Source: JBDKVA01 sp039679375 (GTDB lineage: Bacteria; Bacillota; Clostridia; Acetivibrionales; DTU013). From it: a DNA stretch of 17,304 bases. Positions within the stretch are counted from its first letter, which is position 1, and each line of letters begins with the position of its first letter. The position numbers and the translations under genes are program-made. Location of the stretch: NCBI GenBank assembly GCA_039679375.1, contig JBDKVA010000154.1, positions 1 through 17,304 of the forward strand, given 5' to 3'. Shown one piece after another: positions 1-6,551 of this stretch. Under the pieces are notes generated by a model. That model worked only from the letters and a program-made list of their open reading frames with translations. It had not been told where the DNA came from and did not search any database.

Positions 1-1
1 T

Positions 2-997
2 ATAGACCCTAAAACGGGACAACCAACAAAGAAAATAGACTACAAGGTTCTCAACGGACAAAAAGAGGTGAAGAAGATACTGTTTGAACATGACGGTAAG
101 AGTACTGAATTGACATTCAGTTATGTGAAGAATAATGGAATGTATAATATAATAAACGAACCAGGTAAATATACCGAACAGTATTTCGTAACTCAGATGC
201 CGCAAAGCAAGAAAAATATTATCGAATTTAATGACTCCATATATCTTTTGGATATAGAAAATTCAAGTATATCAAAGTTTCTTAAGGATGAAGTGGATGG
301 ATATGATATAAAAAAAGCTATTGTGTATAGCGAAGAAAAAGGTGTAATTACCTGGGCATCGAATCCGAGCTTTAATCTTTATGGTACGAAAATGGTTTTT
401 TATACTCAGCGTAATGTATTAAAAGATGGCGACTCTAATGGCGAATTTTGGGTAAAAGACCTTCTAACAGGAGATGAAAAATTTTTATGCAAAAAGAATT
501 TTACAGCTCTCGGTTGGGATACCGACGATAATTTGTACGTTGAAAATTTTGAAAGTTTAGAAAAGATTAATACTAGTAATGGAGAATCTGAAATTATTAT
601 ACCACAAGCTAGTTCTTACGCATTATCATATCCATACCTTTTATATCAGGTTGAACGTGGACATCTAAACATTGTTAATCTGGTAACCAATAAAGAAACT
701 GAATTTAAGCATGAAGCATTATACCGTGTAGGTTTTTTTAGAGTAAATAAAGAGGCTGATAGTCCGTGGATTTTAATGCTTAATATTCCCGAAAGCGATG
801 AGTCTTTGAATACCATGCCAAAACTAAATGTTGTATTTTTAAATTTAAAAACAATGGAAGCAAAAGTATTACCAGAGCCTCCTAATTCACAAATAAGGGA
901 TTGCAACTGGATGGGAGAAGGTATTGTACTTGTTAACGTCTGGGACAAAAGTATAAATAGTGAAATTACTTATACTATTAATATTAACAGCTTATAA
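2..997 (+). CDS. Beta-propeller-like protein, 5'-truncated by the window edge
   Basis: The reading frame is open from base 2 with no stop, so the window starts inside this gene. A GTG at 68 could be taken for a start, but it has no ribosome binding site at the right distance, and the residues before it (ending GQKEVKKILFEHDG) read as ordinary protein. The visible part is 331 residues. It has no catalytic motif I recognise. Several segments resemble TolB/PD40-type propeller blades, such as NPSFNLYGTKMVFYT, followed by short Trp- and Gly-containing strands (FWVKDLLTGDEKFL, FTALGWDTDDNLYV, RDCNWMGEGIVLVNVWD). This suggests a repeated four-stranded blade fold and probably an extracytoplasmic or lipoprotein role, but the N-terminus that would show a signal peptide is missing. 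It sits 14 bases before an M23 peptidase gene and probably shares its transcript. The DNA is markedly AT-rich compared with genes after 2120. Fold assignment is an inference; function is unknown. Confidence 0.6.
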   Translation: MDPKTGQPTKKIDYKVLNGQKEVKKILFEHDGKSTELTFSYVKNNGMYNIINEPGKYTEQYFVTQMPQSKKNIIEFNDSIYLLDIENSSISKFLKDEVDGYDIKKAIVYSEEKGVITWASNPSFNLYGTKMVFYTQRNVLKDGDSNGEFWVKDLLTGDEKFLCKKNFTALGWDTDDNLYVENFESLEKINTSNGESEIIIPQASSYALSYPYLLYQVERGHLNIVNLVTNKETEFKHEALYRVGFFRVNKEADSPWILMLNIPESDESLNTMPKLNVVFLNLKTMEAKVLPEPPNSQIRDCNWMGEGIVLVNVWDKSINSEITYTININSL

Positions 998-1011
998 GGG
1001 AGGATTAACCT

Positions 1012-1986
1012 ATGATTATGATAAGGAAATTATGTTTTGTAGCAGCATTTGTTATATTGACTATGACTGCTACCTTAGCTGTTTTTGCAAATGATTATGA
1101 TCAATCTTTTATAGAAGTCTATGGTCTTAATAGGATAGGCACAAGTGACGCAATGTCACCTTTAAGAAAAACTGATGGAACAAGCTTATATTCCAGAGTG
1201 AATAGTAATAATAATCAGCCTCGGACGACTGGTACAAATCCTCATCAAGGGACTGATCTAAGAGCAAGTGCCGGTACTGATGTTTTTCCAATTTTTAATG
1301 GAAAAGTTGTTGCGGTAAATCACACTCTTACATCTCAGCTGGGTTCTGTGATTATCAATCATGATGTTAATAATGATGGAGTATACGATGGTTATTATGT
1401 AAAGTATCTTCATATTAATCCTGAAGACAGTTTACAAGTAAATGATATTGTACTTTCTACAACAAAAATAGCTGTTATAGATATTTATAGACAATTCGAT
1501 CCGCACCTTCATTATGAACGCTGTGATTCCACTGGGAACATGAAATATAAACTATATAATTTTTATCGTTGGGTTACTGCTTGGAATTATGGTTCGGATC
1601 TGGACTATATCTCTGGTGATGGTTTTGTAGGTAATGAATTATATATTACAGGATATACATGTACTGCAAATTCAACAAATAAATATGCTTTATCTTCTTT
1701 AAAGCTTTACTATAAAATAGGTTCCGGCGGAACATGGCAGTCAACACCAAAAGAATTTAGCGTATATAACTCCTCAACATATAGATGGATGCTTAACTTT
1801 AAAACTGCAACAGATGCATCAACAGGTCAAACAGTATATTATTACCTGGTTGGCATAAGAGCTCCCGACCCGCTGTTTAATGGAACATATAATCATGGTA
1901 TATGGCCGCAATACTATACCCATCCTGGTTATCCACTATCCTCCACATATGCAAATACTATTTGCAGAAGTTTTACAATACAATAA
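1012..1986 (+). CDS. Secreted M23/LytM-family metallopeptidase with C-terminal beta domain
   Basis: This is a predicted exported zinc peptidase of the M23 (LytM, Gly-Gly/peptidoglycan endopeptidase) family. Residues 1-27 look like a signal peptide: MIMIRK, a hydrophobic core, then a likely cleavage after VFA-N. The M23 zinc motifs are present as HxxxD (H78, D82 in NPHQGTDL) and HxH (H165, H167 in PHLHYE), with YLHI as the intermediate strand. An insert in the domain, D118-x-N120-x-D122-G-x-x-D126, looks like an EF-hand or dockerin-type calcium loop. Residues about 200-324 form a separate region rich in Tyr, Ser and Thr with alternating strands, perhaps a beta-sandwich, which I do not recognise. 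The ATG at 1012 is preceded by GGGAGG at 998-1003, an ideal 8-base spacing; the in-frame ATG at 1018 would be too far. The gene follows the propeller-like gene by 14 bases. It likely acts on cell-wall peptide cross-links, but the substrate is not determined. Confidence 0.85.
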   Translation: MIMIRKLCFVAAFVILTMTATLAVFANDYDQSFIEVYGLNRIGTSDAMSPLRKTDGTSLYSRVNSNNNQPRTTGTNPHQGTDLRASAGTDVFPIFNGKVVAVNHTLTSQLGSVIINHDVNNDGVYDGYYVKYLHINPEDSLQVNDIVLSTTKIAVIDIYRQFDPHLHYERCDSTGNMKYKLYNFYRWVTAWNYGSDLDYISGDGFVGNELYITGYTCTANSTNKYALSSLKLYYKIGSGGTWQSTPKEFSVYNSSTYRWMLNFKTATDASTGQTVYYYLVGIRAPDPLFNGTYNHGIWPQYYTHPGYPLSSTYANTICRSFTIQ

Positions 1987-2008
1987 AATTATAAACTTCC
2001 AAAATCAT

Positions 2009-2054
2009 AAAAAAAGGGATACGGCGTATATGATATGCGTTGTATCTCTTTTTT
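2009..2054 (+). terminator. Rho-independent terminator after the M23 peptidase gene
   Basis: A 13-base-pair stem is formed by AAAAAAGGGATAC and GTATCTCTTTTTT, with one G-T wobble. The loop of about 20 bases can itself pair partly (GCGTAT with ATATGC). The A-run on one side and T-run on the other make the structure usable in both directions. It ends the AT-rich two-gene unit. Confidence 0.75.
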
Positions 2055-2076
2055 GCAGGAAATATTGCGGAATATA

Positions 2077-2105
2077 TTGCGAATAGTTATTGTAAATAGT
2101 ACAAT
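2077..2105 (+). promoter_or_regulatory. Sigma-A-type promoter for the toxin-antitoxin pair
   Basis: TTGCGA (2077-2082) and TACAAT (2100-2105) are separated by exactly 17 bases. Transcription would begin near 2112, which puts the ribosome binding site GAGGTGG (2113-2119) almost at the 5' end of the message. The antitoxin ATG follows at 2124. No separate operator is obvious, though such antitoxins commonly repress their own promoter. Confidence 0.55.
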
Positions 2106-2123
2106 AATTCTAGAGGTGGTCTT

Positions 2124-2396
2124 ATGGGAAGCAAAATAAAAAATGTTACCTTCTCCTTGCCGGTTGAGGTTGTCGAAAAGCTGCGTGAATATGTCCGGGA
2201 CGATTATATACCGTCACTGAACGCAGGAGTAAAGGAAGCACTTGAAGAATATACCGTAAAGATTGAGAGACAGATTTTTAAAAGAGAAATGGAAAGAGCA
2301 GTAAAGGATCCTTTGTTTCTTGCAGATATCGGTGAAGCAATGTCCGATTTTGAAAAAGCAGACACGGAAACAGCCGGGAGGCTTGAAAAATGGTAA
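2124..2396 (+). CDS. RHH-like antitoxin of a MazF-type toxin-antitoxin pair
   Basis: This is a 90-residue protein. Residues 5-44 (KNVTFSLPVEVVEKLREYV through VKEALEEY) fit a ribbon-helix-helix (CopG/Arc-like) DNA-binding domain: a short strand with alternating hydrophobic residues followed by two amphipathic helices. Residues 45-90 are charged, with an acidic end (FEKADTETAGRLEKW), as expected of a tail that wraps and blocks the toxin. The start ATG has GAGGTGG at 2113-2119. The stop codon overlaps the toxin start by 7 bases, a sign of translational coupling. By analogy it should neutralise the toxin and repress the shared promoter. It is not a classical AbrB-fold MazE. The role is inferred from position, size and the neighbouring MazF-like gene; sequence similarity to named antitoxins would need a search. 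Confidence 0.8.
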   Translation: MGSKIKNVTFSLPVEVVEKLREYVRDDYIPSLNAGVKEALEEYTVKIERQIFKREMERAVKDPLFLADIGEAMSDFEKADTETAGRLEKW

Positions 2397-2737
2397 ATTT
2401 CAAATGGAGCATATTCATGGCAAGTCTGGATCCGGTAAAGGGCTCCGAGCAGGCAGGCAGAAGACCCGTTCTGGTGATATCGTCGGAAGAGGCAAATGAG
2501 ACATTGCCGGTCGTAACGGTAATGACAATAACATCTTTGAGGGCAGGACGAAGAATATACCCTACGGAGGTACTGCTTAAAACAGAGGAAACCGGGCTGC
2601 ATCTGGATTCCATTGCCATGGCTCATCAAATAAGAGTCCTCTCAAAAGAGCGGCTCGAAGAGAAATGCGGTGAAGTTACCAGTGAGGGATTGCAGGAGCA
2701 AATAAAAAGTGTTATAAGGCTATATCTGGATTTATAA
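2390..2737 (+). CDS. mazF: MazF/PemK-family mRNA endoribonuclease toxin
   Basis: The 115-residue product matches the MazF/PemK fold. The N-terminal SLDPVKGSEQ and GRRPVLVIS are the family hallmarks, TITS (residues 46-49) forms the conserved active-site strand, and HQIRVLSKERL is the conserved later segment. R25 and T48 fall at the same numbers as the catalytic Arg25 and Thr48 known for Bacillus subtilis MazF (EndoA), so the enzyme is probably active. MazF toxins cut single-stranded mRNA at short sequence motifs; which one cannot be read here. The start at 2390 is preceded by GGGAGG (2376-2381) with 8-base spacing, inside the end of the antitoxin gene. The gene converges on the response regulator gene, whose stop is only 22 bases away, and no terminator fits in that gap, so read-through into the opposite gene is possible. 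Confidence 0.9.
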   Translation: MVNFKWSIFMASLDPVKGSEQAGRRPVLVISSEEANETLPVVTVMTITSLRAGRRIYPTEVLLKTEETGLHLDSIAMAHQIRVLSKERLEEKCGEVTSEGLQEQIKSVIRLYLDL

Positions 2738-2759
2738 AATTATTACATAAAGCAATATT

Positions 2760-4349
2760 TCAGACTTCCTTCCTATAATCGTATATTGTTTTCCCGGTTA
2801 TTTTCTTAAACAGCTTGCTGAAATATTTCGGATCGGAATATCCCACCTTTCCGCTGATTTCGCTGATATTCATGGAAGGCGTGGAAAGCAGTTTTTTCGC
2901 GTATTCGATCCGGATGATCGTCTTATAGTCGATAAAGCTCATACCGGTTTCTTTCTTGAAGAGCTCGCTGAGGTAGGCGGAGCTAAGGTGCACATGCCTG
3001 GCCACCTGCTCAAGGCTGATATCGCCGGCAAAATTTTGTTCAATTATTTTTTTTGCGCTTTCAATCAGGTTGTTGTTGTTTACGGGATTGATATCATGAT
3101 AAAAGTTGTAAATTTTCTCGAGCAGTTGCTTGATATAGGCTTCCAGACTGCTCATGAAGAGCATTCCTTTTATTCTTTCATAAGGCTGCGCTCCCGTCAT
3201 GGCGGATTCACGGCGGATAAACGGCAGCTGAATGTTCAGCAGGATAATAATCGATTGTATGAATTGCCAGAAGAATTCCCTAACGGCAGAAGGCCTTATA
3301 TTGCCTCCAGCCTGTAATGTTCTGCAAATGCTTTCAATATAGGATAGTGCGGTCTGTATGTTTGACAGCTTGAGATTTAGCGTGATTTTATTAAGTGTAT
3401 CCTCGGATAAAGCCAGTTTCATATCTTCAACCAGGCATCCCGGCCGATAGACGGCAAGTGTGCCTCCTCCGGCCCAGAATCTTGTTTCAAGAGCCTCATA
3501 TGCATTTAAATAAAGCTCCTGCAGCATGCACAGCTGATGCGTTGTGCCGCTGATACCGGCAGATATGCTTAGTCTGTATTTTTTCATAAGGACTCGATTA
3601 CAGAAGTGAAATGCCTTTTGTACATCTTCCTTATTGTTTTCGCCTCCAATGATTGATACAACGGTGGTTTTGTCATGCTCCAACGGGAAGGTAACAGCCC
3701 TGGCATACTTTCGCATGGCACGCTTTACAAGAAGCCTCAGGTAATCGCACACCCTGCTGTCTTCTTCCGGCTGAAGGATCCTGTCGGAAGAGGTGACGCA
3801 TACTGCATAGCTTCCGCTTGTCAGGTCAATACCATATTTATGCAGTTCGGTACGTATCTTGTCGGCAGTCATGCTGTTACGCGATATCACCTGGTTTAAA
3901 AATGCCTCGCACATCATCGGCAAAGCCTTTTTGTACTGCTCCTGTTCAATTTCCTTTTCCCTCATCAGCCTGGCCTGGACTGTAATTTCTGAGATCATTC
4001 TTTCGAGGACCTGGATCAGCTCCTTCTCATCAACAGGCTTTAGCAAATAGTCTGTAATGCCGTACTTCATCGCCGTCTTTGCATATTCAAAGTCGTTGTA
4101 GCCGCTGATAATAATTATTCTGAGTACCGGCAGCAGGGTACGCACTTCTTTGATCAAATCGAGGCCCGTAAGTCCGGGCATTTTGATGTCGGTCAGTAAA
4201 ATATCCGGTTCATGCTGGCGGCAGAGTTCAAGTGCTTCTATTCCGTTTGCCGCTTCACTCGATAATGTCAGTCCGAGTTTATCGAATGGGATGAGAGCTT
4301 TTACCGTCATCCTGACCCATTTTTCATCATCAGCAATAATGAGTTTCAT
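2760..4349 (-). CDS. YesN-type response regulator with AraC-family DNA-binding domain
   Basis: This two-component response regulator has 529 residues. The N-terminal receiver domain (about 1-120) has the acidic pocket (IIADDE), phospho-acceptor Asp (TDIKMPG, D54 counted from the ATG), the conserved Ser (IIISGYNDF) and Lys (LLKPVDE, K104). A long middle region of about 290 residues, as in YesN-like proteins, has no clear motif. The last ~105 residues are a paired helix-turn-helix of the AraC type (ISLEQVARHVHLSSAYLSEL and ISEISGKVGYSDPKYFSKLF). The ATG at 4349 is chosen because GGAGG (4357-4361) lies 7 bases before it; a GTG immediately upstream at 4352 would leave only 4 bases. The partner kinase is encoded just upstream on the same strand. 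Phosphorylated regulators of this class activate nearby transport or sugar-use operons; here the obvious target is the divergent exporter operon, an inference from layout. Confidence 0.9.
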   Translation of the reverse strand: MKLIIADDEKWVRMTVKALIPFDKLGLTLSSEAANGIEALELCRQHEPDILLTDIKMPGLTGLDLIKEVRTLLPVLRIIIISGYNDFEYAKTAMKYGITDYLLKPVDEKELIQVLERMISEITVQARLMREKEIEQEQYKKALPMMCEAFLNQVISRNSMTADKIRTELHKYGIDLTSGSYAVCVTSSDRILQPEEDSRVCDYLRLLVKRAMRKYARAVTFPLEHDKTTVVSIIGGENNKEDVQKAFHFCNRVLMKKYRLSISAGISGTTHQLCMLQELYLNAYEALETRFWAGGGTLAVYRPGCLVEDMKLALSEDTLNKITLNLKLSNIQTALSYIESICRTLQAGGNIRPSAVREFFWQFIQSIIILLNIQLPFIRRESAMTGAQPYERIKGMLFMSSLEAYIKQLLEKIYNFYHDINPVNNNNLIESAKKIIEQNFAGDISLEQVARHVHLSSAYLSELFKKETGMSFIDYKTIIRIEYAKKLLSTPSMNISEISGKVGYSDPKYFSKLFKKITGKTIYDYRKEV

Positions 4350-4370
4350 CACAAAACCTCCAAATCCAAA

Positions 4371-4494
4371 TTATAACGAGACAACAACGACCAGCCAAGC
4401 TTTGCTTGCGGCCAGCCTCGTTGAAACGCAGCAGAGGTAATAAAATTTTTCTACAGCCGAAAAATTTTATCTGAACCTATGCGTTATAACGAGG
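4371..4494. repeat. Compound inverted repeat between kinase and regulator genes
   Basis: Bases 4416-4494 form an imperfect inverted repeat with two 36-base arms and a 7-base loop. The innermost 12 base pairs (4440-4451 with 4459-4470) are perfect, then 9 bases are unpaired, then AACGCA and CCTCGTT pair again at the outer end. A second small hairpin, GCCAAGC with GCTTGCGGC, lies at 4394-4412. AACGAG at 4375-4380 can also pair with CTCGTT at 4417-4422, which competes with the large hairpin for the same bases. A 10-base direct repeat, TTATAACGAG, sits at 4371-4380 and 4484-4493. The element fills most of the 154-base gap between the two genes. It looks like a small mobile or dispersed intergenic repeat (MITE-like), or an RNA structure controlling regulator expression; neither is proven from one copy. 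Confidence 0.7.
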
Positions 4495-4503
4495 CGGTGA
4501 ATA

Positions 4504-6372
4504 CTAATTGTCTGCTATCGCAGGGAGTGTGATCTCAACCATTGTCCCTACGGGGACTTCCTTATATTTTAAGCCGTATTGCCTTCCAAAATAAAGCTTG
4601 ATCCGTGAATTTACATTCTTTATCCCAATGCCGGATGTCGGAGAAGTAATATCTCCGCCTTCCGGTCCAGCTTCCGGAACTGTAATCGAATTAAGGATGG
4701 AACTTTTGCCTGGGCTTCCGATTTCGTCCGATGCTCCGGTCTCGCTTAATGACTTGTTGAGCTCGTCTATTTTTTTTGGCGGCATGCCCAGACCGTCATC
4801 GGATATCTGTATCTTTATGCTGTTGCCGATAGACAGCATTTCGATCCGGATCGTCCCTCTGCCGAGCTTCATTTCGAGGCCGTGCTTGATGGAGTTTTCA
4901 ACCAGCGGCTGAAGCGTCAGCTTCAGGATCTTATAGTTCATCAATTCCTGAGGTATGCTGTACAGTAGTTCAAACTTGTTCTCATACCTGAAATTCTGTA
5001 TGGACATGTAGTTGTCGAGGTGCTGTACTTCTTCCTTAATGGAGACCAGGACCTTTTCGCCAATACTGTATCTGAAAAAAAGCGACAAGGCCTTCGACAT
5101 GGCTGCAATATCGTGGATGCCATGATAAAGGGCCGCTCCTCTGATGGATTCGAGCGTATTGTATAAAAAATGAGGGTTGATTTGGTTTTGTAGTGAATTC
5201 AATTCTGCTTCTTTCTGCTTCAGCTTTATATTGTAAACTTTATTAATCAGATAGTCTATATCGGATATGCCGTTTACACTGCCGCCAAGCACATTATTAT
5301 GGTTAAGCAGGCTGTACTGGCCGCCTGCGCCGGATTGCTGACTTTCAAAATCGGAGATGACTGCTGTGAGCTCGTTAATGGGATTGAGCAACCTCAGTGT
5401 AACGGAAAGATAAATAAAAAGAAGAACGGGCAAAACGATCAGGCATGCTATCATGGATGGATCGCGCAGCCATAGACCGTCTGTAACATTTGATACAGGG
5501 TTCAGATCAATGAAGATCCAGTTCATATCCGGATACCTGACATATGACATGTAGCAGCTTCTGTTGTTGTACAAAATCTGTTTAAAGCCCTGGCTATCAT
5601 TCCCGACCGCTTTCAGGATATCCGTATCAACTGTAGCAGTCAGCTTTCCGGGTTCCCTGCTGTACAGTACATTGCCGCCATAGTCCATAATAATCCGCTC
5701 CCGGAAGTTATCCTCAGCCACGACGGACATATCTCCAAAATCAGAAAGCACGCTGTAATTAAAGTCAAACAGTAAAACAGCCTGATTCAGCTCATCCCTC
5801 CTGCCTGACATCGATTCAGCCATACAAAAAACCGCTTTGCTTTTACCTTCAGCATAAAACCGCTGAACGGTCCCTGGCAGATAAACAGTGCCGGGATTGC
5901 TGACGGCATCAAAGTACCATTGCTGCGTCAAAGGACTGCTGATAACGGCCTTGTCGGCATCGGTGCCATAGGAAGCGGTGATTTTTCCATTGCGTATTAA
6001 AAATACTGCAGATAATGCTTTTTTCTGCGTCGGCGCAAGACTTTTGTCAATTGCACTCTCCATCAGGATTGCGATGTCGCCGTCACCGGCAGTAAGAGCT
6101 TCTGTGGCGGCACTTACGGCCAGCTTGAGTTCGCTTATATATTTGTCAATAATGGTTTTTTCCCGGGCAATGCTTGCAACGGTTGCATTATAAACTTTTT
6201 CGGCAATAACCGACCTTACATGCAAATAGGTAACTGTTGATGCGATGATGCAGGGAAGCAGTACCAGAAGGAAGAAATACAGGGAAAACCTGGACCATAA
6301 TTTTAAATAATGGCTGCTGACACTGGGTATTTTGCGGGATACTTTTCTGCGTATTATGTGAAATGGTTTCAT
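4504..6372 (-). CDS. YesM-type sensor histidine kinase
   Basis: This is a 622-residue membrane sensor kinase. A first membrane segment lies at about 31-55 (FSLYFFLLVLLPCIIAS) and a second at about 305-330 (ACLIVLPVLLFIYLSVTL), enclosing some 250 extracellular residues that fit a double-Cache-like sensor. The His_kinase motif is QINPHFLYNTLES with phospho-acceptor H401. The ATP-binding domain shows the N box (LQPLVENSIKHGLE), G1 (DDGLGM from D525) and G2 (GIGIKNVNSRIKLYFG). About 45 residues rich in Ser, Gly and Pro are inserted between G1 and G2, in the ATP-lid region. The ATG at 6372 is preceded by AGGGAG, 7 bases away. The kinase is divergent from the exporter operon and precedes its regulator gene. 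The ligand is unknown; the kinase is expected to phosphorylate the neighbouring regulator. Confidence 0.9.
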   Translation of the reverse strand: MKPFHIIRRKVSRKIPSVSSHYLKLWSRFSLYFFLLVLLPCIIASTVTYLHVRSVIAEKVYNATVASIAREKTIIDKYISELKLAVSAATEALTAGDGDIAILMESAIDKSLAPTQKKALSAVFLIRNGKITASYGTDADKAVISSPLTQQWYFDAVSNPGTVYLPGTVQRFYAEGKSKAVFCMAESMSGRRDELNQAVLLFDFNYSVLSDFGDMSVVAEDNFRERIIMDYGGNVLYSREPGKLTATVDTDILKAVGNDSQGFKQILYNNRSCYMSYVRYPDMNWIFIDLNPVSNVTDGLWLRDPSMIACLIVLPVLLFIYLSVTLRLLNPINELTAVISDFESQQSGAGGQYSLLNHNNVLGGSVNGISDIDYLINKVYNIKLKQKEAELNSLQNQINPHFLYNTLESIRGAALYHGIHDIAAMSKALSLFFRYSIGEKVLVSIKEEVQHLDNYMSIQNFRYENKFELLYSIPQELMNYKILKLTLQPLVENSIKHGLEMKLGRGTIRIEMLSIGNSIKIQISDDGLGMPPKKIDELNKSLSETGASDEIGSPGKSSILNSITVPEAGPEGGDITSPTSGIGIKNVNSRIKLYFGRQYGLKYKEVPVGTMVEITLPAIADN

Positions 6373-6551
6373 ATTCTTCTCCCTGTATTATGTCTTCCTA
6401 TATAAATCCTATTTTATAAAAAAAGAGATGAAAACGCAAATATGCGGTAAAAAAAAGCTACTTTTATCCTAAAAAAAGACACTGTCCATTGTCGCACCTT
6501 AATGTTACTATATTGTAGAAAAGGCATATAAAAAAACGTGAGGTGTTTAAA
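6373..6551. promoter_or_regulatory. Divergent control region between kinase and exporter operon
   Basis: No gene fits here. This stretch must hold promoters for both directions. On the - strand, TTGCGT and TATAAA with a 15-base spacer (6439 down to 6413) is a possible but short-spaced promoter for the kinase. On the + strand, only a weak box, TACTAT at 6506-6511, is seen, which would fit an activator-dependent promoter. Two short palindromes could be operator sites: CGCA-AATA-TGCG at 6435-6446 and GACA-C-TGTC at 6478-6486. The region is otherwise rich in A and T runs. Which of these is used cannot be told by eye. Confidence 0.4.

Noticed and set aside
1880..2086. 68-residue + strand frame overlapping the end of the M23 gene
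   Set aside because: It overlaps a well-supported gene in another frame, runs through the terminator hairpin and has no ribosome binding site.
2204..2629. Two - strand frames opposite the toxin-antitoxin genes
   Set aside because: They are mirror frames of well-supported genes on the + strand, with no ribosome binding site or recognisable domain.
4371..4494. CRISPR-like or riboswitch reading of the compound palindrome
   Set aside because: There are no regularly spaced direct repeats with spacers, and the structure matches no riboswitch class I recognise. It is kept only as a compound inverted repeat.
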